Assembly (NCBI GenBank): GCA_944384265.1
Contig: CALWSR010000018.1
Span: forward strand, 1 to 61,578
DNA length: 61,578 bases
Direction of reading: 5' to 3'
Source: an uncultured Clostridia bacterium
GTDB taxonomy: Bacteria; Bacillota; Clostridia; Lachnospirales; Anaerotignaceae
The position numbers and the translations under genes are program-made. Shown one piece after another: positions 54,292-61,578 of the stretch. Each line of letters starts with the position of its first letter. The stretch's first letter is position 1. A model generated the notes under the pieces. The model saw only the letters and a list, made by a program, of their open reading frames with translations. It was not told the origin of the DNA and made no database searches.

Positions 54292-55866
54292 TTATTTTCC
54301 TTTTTGAAACACTTTTTCTGCTGCAATGATACCATCAATGGCCGCAGAAACAATTCCTCCTGCATATCCTGCACCCTCACCAACGGGATAAAGTCCTTCC
54401 ACTGTCACGGACTCTCTTTCTCTGTTTCTTAAAATTCTCACAGGAGAAGAGCTTCTGCTTTCTATGGCAGTCAACAGTGCATCCTCTCTGTCAAAGCCCT
54501 GTAATTTTTTTCCAAAGGCTGTAATGGCCTCCTGCAATGCCTCTGTCATATATTGGGGCAATATTTCTGACAAATTGCAAAATGTGGTTTTGGGTCTGTA
54601 TGTGCTTTTGACTTCGCCCCATTTTTGTGAGGTCCTTCCCTTTAAAAAATCTCCCACTAATTGTATGGGCGCAAAGCCCTCTCCTTTTTGAAATGCCTTC
54701 TCCTCCAATGCTCTTTGCAGCTCTATGCCGGCCAAAGGATGCGCACTGCCAAAATCCTTTGGAAACACCTGCACAAGCAATGCACTGTTGGCATTTTCCC
54801 CATCCCTTTTATATTCGCTCATGCCGTTGACCACAATTTTTCCCTTTTCCGAAGCAGCCCCCACAACATAGCCTCCCGGACACATACAAAAGGTATAAAC
54901 TCCTCTCCCCTTTGATGTGGTATAGGTCAAACGATAGTCTGCCGGAGGCAGCTTTTGTGCCAATGGGCCATATTGCGCCGTATCAATCATTTTTTGGGGA
55001 TGCTCTATGCGCACACCCATGGCAAAGGGCTTTTGCTCCATAGAAATTCCCTTTTTATACAGCAGCGCAAAGGTATCTCTGGCACTGTGTCCTATTGCCA
55101 ATATCACAGCGTCTGTATGGATGCGCTGTGTTTCATTGACAACAACTGCTTTTATTTTTCCATCTGTAATTTTCACATCTGTCACTTTGCTTTGAAAATG
55201 GACTTCTCCTCCCAATGCAATGATTTTTTTGCGTATGTTTTTTACCACCTCTTTTAATTTATCTGTGCCAATATGAGGCTTATTTTCATACAATATTTCA
55301 TTGGGTGCGCCTGCTTCTACAAATTCCTCCAAAACCTTTCTGCATCGAATATCCTTGCTTCTTGTTGTCAGCTTGCCGTCAGAAAATGTGCCTGCCCCTC
55401 CTTCTCCAAACTGCACGTTGCTTTCTGTATTAAGCCCCTTTCCCTGCCAAAAATCCTCCACGGTTTTTGTTCTTTTCTCTACATCCTCTCCTCTTTCCAG
55501 TATCACCGGACAAAGTCCCATTTCAGCCAAAAGCAGTCCTGCAAACATACCGGCCGGCCCAAAGCCTATTACAACAGGCCTTGTTTTGAGCAATGATTTG
55601 CCCTGAGGAAAATAATAGGTCATATCCGGTGTAATGGTAACATTTTTTGTTTTTGTATGCTCCAGTATCCTCTTTTCATTTTTTACTGTGACATCCACTG
55701 TATAGACATATTGTATTTCCTCTTTTTTTCTGGCATCCAATGCTTTTTTGTATATTTTTTGTTCTATGATGTCTTCTGAATGAATATGCAGCTTTTTTCT
55801 GATTTTTTCTTTTAAAAGTGCTTCACTTTCTCCGATTGCTAATTTAATCTCTCCTACCCGAATCAT
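54292..55866 (-). CDS. NAD(P)/FAD-dependent oxidoreductase, COG2509 type
   Basis: 524 residues. A short N-terminal ferredoxin-like part (about 1-85) with DVTVKN, then the FAD site PVVIGFGPAGMFAGLLLAEMG, family signature VQFGEGGAGTFSDGKL, VILAIGHSARDTF and the C-terminal YPVGEGAGYAGGIVSAAIDG. These proteins are common in Clostridia and uncharacterised. The ATG at 55866 follows AAAGGTGG and overlaps the end of truA by a few bases; the two are probably translated together. Confidence 0.9.
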   Translation of the reverse strand: MIRVGEIKLAIGESEALLKEKIRKKLHIHSEDIIEQKIYKKALDARKKEEIQYVYTVDVTVKNEKRILEHTKTKNVTITPDMTYYFPQGKSLLKTRPVVIGFGPAGMFAGLLLAEMGLCPVILERGEDVEKRTKTVEDFWQGKGLNTESNVQFGEGGAGTFSDGKLTTRSKDIRCRKVLEEFVEAGAPNEILYENKPHIGTDKLKEVVKNIRKKIIALGGEVHFQSKVTDVKITDGKIKAVVVNETQRIHTDAVILAIGHSARDTFALLYKKGISMEQKPFAMGVRIEHPQKMIDTAQYGPLAQKLPPADYRLTYTTSKGRGVYTFCMCPGGYVVGAASEKGKIVVNGMSEYKRDGENANSALLVQVFPKDFGSAHPLAGIELQRALEEKAFQKGEGFAPIQLVGDFLKGRTSQKWGEVKSTYRPKTTFCNLSEILPQYMTEALQEAITAFGKKLQGFDREDALLTAIESRSSSPVRILRNRERESVTVEGLYPVGEGAGYAGGIVSAAIDGIIAAEKVFQKGK

Positions 55867-55868
55867 AT

Positions 55869-56618
55869 TTACCACCTTTTATCATAAAATACTTCTGCCA
55901 GTGCAAGTCCTTTTGCCGGAGCTGTAAACCCTGCTGCTTCTCTGCTTTTTGCAGCAAAAATTTCTTTTATGCTCTCTGCACTTCTCTTTCCCTCTCCCAC
56001 CTCTATCAGTGTGCCGGAAAGTATTCTCACCATGTTGTACAAAAAACCATTTGCTGTAAATATCAGTTGTATCTCATTTTCTTTTTTTACAACTTCAATG
56101 TGATATAAAAAGCGTATGGTAGACTTTTTTGTTTTTTTCACAGAAGAAAAATTTTTAAAATCATGCTCTCCCAGCAAATAAGCGGCCGCTCTTTTCATTT
56201 GCTCTGTATCCAAAGGCGTTTTGTCCACAAAAACATATTTCCTTTCAAATACAGCAGGTATCACACTGTTCCAAATACGATAAACATATGTTTTTGCCGT
56301 AGCCTGCAAACGGCTGTGAAAACGAGGAGGGACCTTTTGCAGAGAAAGCAGTGCAATGTCTTCCGGCAATGCTTCATTGATTTTTAAAAAAAGCCCATTT
56401 GTGCTGCCCTGCCACTGCATATGAAAATTTGCCACCTGTCCCCAGGCATGGGTGCCTGCATCTGTTCTGCCTGAGCCAAAAACCTCCGTTTCCTTTTGGG
56501 ATATTTGGCTGAGTATTTCTTCCAATTTTTGTTGTATGGTATTTTTTGTATTGCCTTGTTTTTGCCACCCATTATAACGGCTTCCGTCATATTGCAGCAG
56601 CATTTTATAATTTTGCAT
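55869..56618 (-). CDS. truA: tRNA pseudouridine synthase A
   Basis: Converts uridines 38-40 of the tRNA anticodon arm to pseudouridine. 249 residues, with YDGSRYNGWQKQ at the start, the catalytic aspartate in GSGRTDAGTHAWGQ, FHSRLQATAKTYVYRI and the C-terminal FLYNMVRILSGTL. It precedes the flavoprotein gene with a short overlap. Confidence 0.96.
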   Translation of the reverse strand: MQNYKMLLQYDGSRYNGWQKQGNTKNTIQQKLEEILSQISQKETEVFGSGRTDAGTHAWGQVANFHMQWQGSTNGLFLKINEALPEDIALLSLQKVPPRFHSRLQATAKTYVYRIWNSVIPAVFERKYVFVDKTPLDTEQMKRAAAYLLGEHDFKNFSSVKKTKKSTIRFLYHIEVVKKENEIQLIFTANGFLYNMVRILSGTLIEVGEGKRSAESIKEIFAAKSREAAGFTAPAKGLALAEVFYDKRW

Positions 56619-56626
56619 TTTTTATG

Positions 56627-56929
56627 TTACATTCCTTTCTTGTTTTTTCTTTCATAATAGGGCTTATCTCGAAAAACAGTACAGGCAAAATAAATCACAC
56701 AAACCCAAAGCAGTATGCCTTGATATTTTCCATATTGACTAAATACAGCACAAAAAAGTATGACAGCCCCTCCAATCATATTGAATATGCCTCCCTGCTT
56801 TGTATAGCGAAATCGGTCCTCCGGCAATATATTGGCATTTTTTGTCTGAAATGTTTTTGTGAAAAAAAATTCTCCTATACCATAACAAAATGCCAATATG
56901 CCCACAATCATCATCATCCAAAAAAGCAT
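56627..56929 (-). CDS. Small membrane protein, paralogue of the 57200-57562 gene
   Basis: 100 residues with three membrane helices. The motif FFFTKTFQTKNANILPEDRFRYTKQGG is shared in pattern (FFFT-F-N-NIL-EDR-YTK) with the neighbour at 57200-57562. The ATG at 56929 follows AGGAGG by 7 nt. It lies 8 nt upstream of truA and so may be in the truA transcript. A leader repeat (R4) starts 31 nt before the start codon. Function unknown. Confidence 0.68.
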   Translation of the reverse strand: MLFWMMMIVGILAFCYGIGEFFFTKTFQTKNANILPEDRFRYTKQGGIFNMIGGAVILFCAVFSQYGKYQGILLWVCVIYFACTVFRDKPYYERKNKKGM

Positions 56930-56960
56930 ACTCATTCCTCCTATCCCATTTTCGGATTTT

Positions 56961-57030
56961 TTTATGCCCAAAGCTTTGAAGCATTGCTTTTGTCAGCCAA
57001 AGCTCCTGCATTTCTCCTTTTTACAGCCTG
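56961..57030 (-). repeat. Leader repeat, copy R4 (upstream of the 56627-56929 gene)
   Basis: Keeps GAAGCATTGCTTTTGTCAGCC and the second block ATTTCTCCTTTTTACAGCCTG, shared with R3 and R5; the hairpin arm has diverged. The minus-strand frame reads WLTKAMLQSFGHKK. It starts 31 nt before the ATG. Confidence 0.55.
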
Positions 57031-57199
57031 TGAAAAGTGGGGTATGTGCAGCCTTCCCTTAACAAAGAAACGGGCGGCGCCATCAATTAGCTGCTTTTTT
57101 CAAATAAAATAATACCCTCCTTGCTTCACTTCAAACTTCGTACTTACAATGTCATTTTTCAGCATATCCCATTGTTTTTTTCCCTGATTGAAATAAAAT

Positions 57200-57562
57200 T
57201 TATTGCTGCTGTTTTTTTTCTGTTTCTTCACACTCCATATGAGGACTTTGGTTTTGTTCAAGCTCTGATTTTTTGTTTGTATAATTTCTGTTCCATTGAT
57301 TGAAATAAAACAGCACCGCCAGAACCACTGCAATCAGCAGCAAAAAGCTGTATTTGCTTCCTACCAGAGACGGTATGGCTTTGTCAAATAACAAAAAGCA
57401 AATGCCAATGCCAATTTGAAATTTTCCCATTCCCTTTGTATATTCCAATCGGTCCTCTTCCAAAATATTTTTCATGTTTACAGAAAATTTTTCGGTGAAA
57501 AAAAAGTATCTGACTCCATTGAATATCCATATCACACCAAATATTGTCATAATGCCTGCCAT
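57200..57562 (-). CDS. Small membrane protein, paralogue of the 56627-56929 gene
   Basis: About 120 residues with three membrane helices, then a charged Gln/Glu tail ending in CEETEKKQQQ. It carries FFFTEKFSVNMKNILEEDRLEYTKG, the same motif as the paralogue. The second ATG (57562) has GGGAGG at 8 nt; the first is too close. It is preceded by leader repeat R5. A shorter overlapping frame on the same strand (57100-57333) is a shadow. Confidence 0.65.
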   Translation of the reverse strand: MAGIMTIFGVIWIFNGVRYFFFTEKFSVNMKNILEEDRLEYTKGMGKFQIGIGICFLLFDKAIPSLVGSKYSFLLLIAVVLAVLFYFNQWNRNYTNKKSELEQNQSPHMECEETEKKQQQ

Positions 57563-57595
57563 TTTCATTTCCTCCCTGTGTACAAATGGCTTTTG

Positions 57596-57844
57596 TTACT
57601 TTCCTATGAAATAGAAAGCCATAAAACATTCATTTTGCAGACAAATAGAATTTGCTGCATTTCTTTTTTTATAGCCTGCTCAAGAGATTTTGAAATAAGG
57701 AAACTGTCCTTTCTCTTTTAACCGTGGAGGCTTTGAGGATATTGGCAGTGTCTTCCCTTGCTTGCCTGTCCTCTTTCCAATCGCACTGCTATGCTTTGAA
57801 GCCCCCTGCTTACAATACCATTTTTCATAGAAATATAACACAGC
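57596..57844 (-). repeat. Leader repeat, copy R5 (upstream of the 57200-57562 gene)
   Basis: The core at 57596-57643 has CTTTC and GAAAG hairpin arms and CATAAAACATTCATTTTGCAGAC. It has the TTTATAGCCTGC second block, and a distal block at 57810-57844 (TTTTTCATAGAAATATAACACA) shared with R2, so it is the longest copy. The minus-strand frame reads MFYGFLFHRKVTKAI. It begins 33 nt before the chosen ATG. Confidence 0.65.
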
Positions 57845-57990
57845 CTACCAATCCTTTTTATCAGTATACCACAAAACCCGTCCATTTTGTTTTTTAACTT
57901 TATTGATTCCAGTAAAAATTCCATTTTTTTATGAGAATTAACATTGACGGAAAAAAAGAATTTTTATATACTAAATATAGCGAAAATCAT

Positions 57991-58020
57991 AAAACCCTGT
58001 GAAATACCCACAGGGTTTTT
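57991..58020 (+). terminator. Terminator-like hairpin in the pyrophosphatase leader
   Basis: AAAACCCTGTG pairs with CACAGGGTTTTT and is followed by few further Ts. It is 58 nt before the pyrophosphatase ATG, with no plus-strand gene upstream, so an attenuator is as likely as a simple terminator. Confidence 0.55.
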
Positions 58021-58078
58021 CACTCCATAAAGCAGTAAATTATTTTTAGATTATTTTTAGAAGGAAGTGATTTTTAGT

Positions 58079-59737
58079 ATGGAAGAAAAAATAAAAAAAC
58101 CCATTTATGTCATTGGGCATAAAAATCCGGACACAGATTCTATCTGCTCTGCCATTTCTTATGCTCATTTAAAAAATAAAATCAACGGCGGAGGCTATAT
58201 GCCCATGCGTGCCGGAAAAGTCAGCAATGAAACAAATTTTGTATTGGAAACATTTGGTATGGACACGCCCCAGCTGATAACAGATGTGGCCACACAGGTA
58301 AAGGATGTGGAAATCAAAAAGCCTCAGGCACTGACACGAGATGTTTCCATCAAAAGCGCATGGACGCTGATGCGTGATACAAAGGACGCCACACTGCCGG
58401 TCATACAGGAGGATGGTACATTGGAGGGCATCATTGCCGTAAAGGATATTGCCACTGCCAACATGGATATTTATGAAACACATATCCTTTCTTTATCTAA
58501 AACGCCTTATAAAAACATATTGGAAACATTGGAAGGCACTATGGTAGTAGGCGAAGAGGAAGGCTATGTGGAAAACGGCAAGCTGTTGATTGGCGCAGCC
58601 AATTTGGACCTTTTGGAAAGCTTTATCGGCGAAGGGGATATTCTCATCACAGGCAACCGCTATGAAGCCCAGCTTTGCGGCATTGAAATGAATGCTGCTT
58701 GTATTGTCATCTGCATGGGAGCCCCTGTGTCCAAAACCATACAAAAAATGGCGGCACAAAATCACTGCCGTATCATCAGCACTCCCTATGATACTTATAT
58801 GGTTGCCAGACTCATCAGCCAAAGCACCCCTGTACGTCATTTTATGAAAAAGGATAATTTGATTACATTTAAAACAGAGGATTTTATAAACGACATCAAA
58901 AGTGCTGTGGCAAAAATCCGTCACAGAGAATTTCCTGTGCTGGACAGCGATGGAAATTACTGTGGTATGCTCTCCCGTCGTTCTTTGATTGACATGGATA
59001 AAAAGAAAATCATTATGGTGGACCACAATGAAAAATCTCAAGCAGTTGACGGCATAGATGATGCGGAAATATTGGAAATTATAGACCACCATAAGCTGGG
59101 CAGCATCGAAACCATTGCCCCTGTTTATTTCCGCAACCAGCCGGTGGGCTGTACTGCAACCATTGTTTATCAAATGTATTGTGAAAACGAAATCGAAATT
59201 GAGCCAAATATTGCAGGTCTGCTTTGCTCTGCCATTATTTCAGATACACTGATGTTTCGTTCTCCCACCTGCACCGCACTGGACAAACAGGCGGCAGAGG
59301 CATTGGCGGCCATTGCAAAAATAGACATTCCTACCCATGCGGCAGAAATGTTCCGTGCAGGCAGTGCCTTGCAGGATAAAACAGAAGAAGAAATTTTCTA
59401 TCAGGATTTCAAAAAATTCAGCACAGAGGAAGTCAATTTTGGTGTGGGTCAGGTTTCCTCCATGGACAAAGAGGAGCTGATTGCATTGCAGCCCAAAATA
59501 GAAGCTTATATGCTTTCTGCTCTGCCAAAAACAGGTTTGAATATGATGTTTTTCCTTCTAACAGACATTATTGAAGAATCCTCTATTGTCATATTTGTGG
59601 GAGAACACGCACCGGAGCTGTTAAAATCAGCCTTTTCTATTGATATAGAGCCAGAGAGCCATACATCCCATTTAAAAGGTGTTGTTTCCAGAAAAAAACA
59701 GCTCATACCAAAGCTTATGGCCGCTTTGCAGCAATAA
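58079..59737 (+). CDS. ppaC: Manganese-dependent inorganic pyrophosphatase with CBS and DRTGG domains
   Basis: 552 residues, family II (DHH) PPase. Catalytic GHKNPDTDSICSA at residues about 12-24, then a CBS domain, a DRTGG domain and a second CBS domain (about 70-300) inserted before the rest of the DHH domain with VDHNE and IIDHHKLGS, and DHHA2 at the end with GVVSRKKQLIPKL. CBS-PPases of this layout in Clostridia are regulated by adenine nucleotides through the CBS pair. A GTG four codons upstream is a possible alternative start. It ends at a strong terminator. Confidence 0.95.
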   Translation: MEEKIKKPIYVIGHKNPDTDSICSAISYAHLKNKINGGGYMPMRAGKVSNETNFVLETFGMDTPQLITDVATQVKDVEIKKPQALTRDVSIKSAWTLMRDTKDATLPVIQEDGTLEGIIAVKDIATANMDIYETHILSLSKTPYKNILETLEGTMVVGEEEGYVENGKLLIGAANLDLLESFIGEGDILITGNRYEAQLCGIEMNAACIVICMGAPVSKTIQKMAAQNHCRIISTPYDTYMVARLISQSTPVRHFMKKDNLITFKTEDFINDIKSAVAKIRHREFPVLDSDGNYCGMLSRRSLIDMDKKKIIMVDHNEKSQAVDGIDDAEILEIIDHHKLGSIETIAPVYFRNQPVGCTATIVYQMYCENEIEIEPNIAGLLCSAIISDTLMFRSPTCTALDKQAAEALAAIAKIDIPTHAAEMFRAGSALQDKTEEEIFYQDFKKFSTEEVNFGVGQVSSMDKEELIALQPKIEAYMLSALPKTGLNMMFFLLTDIIEESSIVIFVGEHAPELLKSAFSIDIEPESHTSHLKGVVSRKKQLIPKLMAALQQ

Positions 59738-59796
59738 AGCCATGCATGGATATTTATGCTATTAGGCCTTCATGGCAGTTATATTTTAAGCTTCAG

Positions 59797-59826
59797 ACAG
59801 CCCTTAGGGGCTGTTTATTTTTTTGC
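59797..59826 (+). terminator. Rho-independent terminator after ppaC
   Basis: ACAGCCC (59797-59803) with GGGGCTGT (59807-59814), then TTATTTTTTT. It lies 60 nt after the stop codon. Confidence 0.88.
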
Positions 59827-60765
59827 TTCATTTCATGGCAAATAGTTTATCCTATACGAAAGGTGTGTGCAAGCTTACTATGGTATAAAAAAGGCAATAA
59901 ACTGCCGTAAATAGGAAAACAACATAAAAATATATTCTATACATCCCCTGCCGAAAACAGTCCCGTCAAAAATGTATTGCACATATGGGTATATAGTGCT
60001 TTTATCACCATTTTTTCATGAAGCATTCAAAAAAGCATCATATCAATAGGATAAAATACAACGGTGATAAAATATAAATGAAATGGTGTCATTTGGTAAT
60101 GGCGTTGATTTAGCCCATAGCAGGCTTTTCCAAAGGATAAGCCTATTTTTATATTTCTCTTTTCCAAACAGCTTTCTATACTATTTCTGTCATTTTGCTT
60201 CACTACCATACACAATTGGGACCATTGCTGCATTTTTATATTGGCTGTATTACACAAACTGACAAACCACTGCTTCTATGTTTTATTGCATATTAGCCAA
60301 TTTCATGCTGATATGGTACAGCAAAGCCTGAAGCCTTCCATTTTGATTGATTTTTCATATGCTGTAAAATTACATTTTTTCATTCTATTTTTACAGTTAT
60401 CATACCCCATATTCTGAAAAGTTTTTTGAATTCTTCGTCTAATGGCTGGCTTTACTTTTTACAAAATGCTCCAAAATAGTACTATGGGATTGGATTGTCC
60501 ATAAAGGAATCTGTCAGCCGCCTTTCTGATGCCTTTCTGCCATTTCAGTATGCACTGTGTTTTCCATCCCTTTCATCCATTATATACTCATCTGTTGTTT
60601 ACTGCTATATAGCCCGCTCTATTTCTCCTATCTCTGCAGCTCTTAAAATTTGATATACTTAGGCCAGCACATATATGTAATACAACCATACTTCCCTATT
60701 CACTTCTTTCCATTTATACCATTTTATGAAGCTTTTTCTAGTTGTCCTTTTTATGGTAAAACACC

Positions 60766-60880
60766 TTTGGGGATAAACACAATGGTATATTTACCATTCT
60801 GCTTTATATGCTGATATATATCCCTTACTGCCGTATACATGGCTTCTTTTCACCATGCTTTTGCATTTGTCATACGGCAA
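60766..60880 (-). pseudogene. IS200/IS605 TnpA remnant
   Basis: On the minus strand the peptide HIKQNGKYTIVFIPK matches the TnpA N-terminal pattern HTKxNCKYHIVFxPK. Stops and frameshifts follow directly, after which only vague similarity (KWKEV, then a broken segment) is seen. The catalytic HUH motif is not readable. Confidence 0.45.
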
Positions 60881-60944
60881 TTTCATTGCAATAAAAGGGC
60901 CTTTTTAATCCATATATACAACAGGCGGTTTTATGGATGCAAAA

Positions 60945-60971
60945 AAGCCGATGTCTAAACCACATCGGCTA
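60945..60971 (-). terminator. Terminator-like hairpin
   Basis: On the minus strand AGCCGATGT pairs with ACATCGGCT and is followed by TTTTTT. It lies upstream of the IS200 trace and may belong to it, since IS200 elements carry end hairpins, or to a lost gene. Confidence 0.5.
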
Positions 60972-61288
60972 TCCATACAGAACTGTCATAACCTTCAGAT
61001 TTTTATATTGGCCTTGCCATTCATATAATATCTTCCAAGGCTTTTTGTTCATGCTGAATCCTGCTTTCTATTGCAATGCCTCTCACACTCTTTTTTGCAG
61101 CTATGCCAAAATAATTTATGTATCTTATCATATTGATATATGCTAGATTTGAAACAGAATTATTTTTTCATTTGCCATGCAAACAAAAAGGAGAAATATA
61201 TTCCTGCCATTTCTCTTTTAAAGGAGTGCTTGCAAAACCATTTTAAACCAATATATACATTTATTTTATTTCTTTAAAAAGCTGTAAT

Positions 61289-61318
61289 ATGCCCATTCTA
61301 AAAAAAGAAATGGGCATT
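61289..61318. terminator. Hairpin downstream of the right-edge gene
   Basis: ATGCCCATT and AATGGGCAT form a 9-bp stem with an A-rich loop. It lies 80 nt after the stop of the edge gene. The T tracts are weak. Confidence 0.4.
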
Positions 61319-61398
61319 GTTTTCCATAGCATTCCAATTCCATATGCTTTATAAAATATAGTATATGGACAAAATGGTGCAAAAAAGCATTCTGTTTT

Positions 61399-61578
61399 TC
61401 ATAAAGTATTTTGTTGCGTATAGGATACTGCCGGTTGTGCCGGCTGGGCCGGAGTGGCTGGCTGGGCCGATTGTGCTGGCTGGGCCGGTTGTGCCGGCTG
61501 GGCCGATTGTGCCGGCTGGGCCGATTGTGCCGGCTGGGCCGATTGTGCCGGCTGGGCCGATTGTGCCGGCTGGGCCGA
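61399..61578 (-). CDS. Partial protein with (SAQPAQ)n C-terminal repeats, 5' end outside window
   Basis: The frame is open from the right edge to a TGA at 61399-61401, 59 codons. It consists of SAQPAQ hexapeptides, then PAQPAVSYTQQNTL at the end. Each hexapeptide is an 18-bp GC-rich unit, clearly richer than the surroundings. Low-complexity Pro/Ala/Gln tails like this occur in secreted or surface proteins, as in the lipoprotein and PepSY genes of this window, but the main domain lies outside. The strand is inferred from the in-frame stop and typical composition. Confidence 0.6.
   Translation of the reverse strand, partial: SAQPAQSAQPAQSAQPAQSAQPAQSAQPAQPAQPAQSAQPATPAQPAQPAVSYTQQNTL
61440..61578 (-). 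repeat. 18-bp tandem repeat array
   Basis: About seven to eight copies of an 18-bp unit (TCGGCCCAGCCGGCACAA on the minus strand) with a few point variants (CCA for CCG, one ACT). It runs to the window edge, so the full copy number is unknown. Confidence 0.9.

Larger units (their letters stand above)
59827..61398. other. Long region of decayed DNA
   Basis: About 1.6 kb. The only recognisable pieces are an IS200-type transposase trace (60766-60880) and two hairpins (60945-60971 and 61289-61318). Other frames, such as a minus-strand one at 60027-60257 and a plus-strand one at 60937-61146, lack SD sites and domains. Confidence 0.5.

Noticed and set aside
57100..57333. 77-codon minus-strand frame
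   Set aside because: Overlaps the small membrane protein gene in another frame and has no SD.
60027..60257. 76-codon minus-strand frame considered as a transposase piece
   Set aside because: No transposase motif could be aligned.

Overview
The window looks like chromosome from a low-GC, anaerobic Clostridia-type Firmicute, probably Lachnospirales-like. I base this on the AT-rich sequence, A/T-ending codons and strong AGGAGG ribosome binding sites. Marker genes agree: an IspH fused to four S1 domains, a CBS-containing family II pyrophosphatase, a MazG-like/gdpP/rplI/dnaB cluster, a CIRCE-controlled clpB and an S-layer-homology protein. I cannot name the species. No rRNA or tRNA gene is visible. 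Most genes lie on the minus strand.

Layout, left to right. 1-3303: partial RNA uracil methyltransferase, a Cas4-like membrane nuclease split in two by an in-frame stop, and the exoribonuclease YhaM. 3894-8886: dnaB, rplI, the c-di-AMP phosphodiesterase gdpP, a MazG-like protein and pheA. 9077-9950: decayed IS5- and IS3-type transposases next to a MoxR/DUF58 pair that lacks its usual third gene. 12.5-18.4 kb: a CPBP membrane protease, trmB, a clostridial protein of unknown role, rsmA and an HtrA protease. 19.7-24.4 kb: a polar amino acid ABC importer, deoC and a secreted protein of unknown function. 25.1-30.2 kb: flavoprotein, aroH, cmk, plsC and ispH-S1, in an order familiar from Clostridia. 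30.6-36.4 kb: a phosphoglycerate-mutase-like phosphatase, clpB with CIRCE, and an RpiR-type regulator.

36.7-43 kb is an envelope-sensing stretch: a two-component system, a PepSY protein, a divergent lipoprotein, a possible structured RNA, and a BlaI/BlaR1-like pair with a clear promoter-operator. 43.3-52.1 kb holds a SLOG protein, three XRE regulators, a frameshifted SLH surface protein ending in 48-bp repeats, a membrane-anchored unknown and a low-molecular-weight tyrosine phosphatase. 52.4-59.7 kb holds a chemotaxis receptor, a COG2509-type flavoprotein, truA, two paralogous small membrane proteins and the pyrophosphatase. The last 1.8 kb is mostly decayed DNA with an IS200 trace; a (SAQPAQ)n protein tail runs off the right edge.

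Two repeat families cut across the window. One is a MITE-like element with GGGGCTG ends, in three copies. The other is a leader-type repeat with a small hairpin that covaries in sequence; in four copies it starts 31-33 nt upstream of the start codon of an unrelated minus-strand gene. That leader family is the best candidate for an undescribed element. The split Cas4-like nuclease and the hairpin cluster at 40.83-40.99 kb come next.
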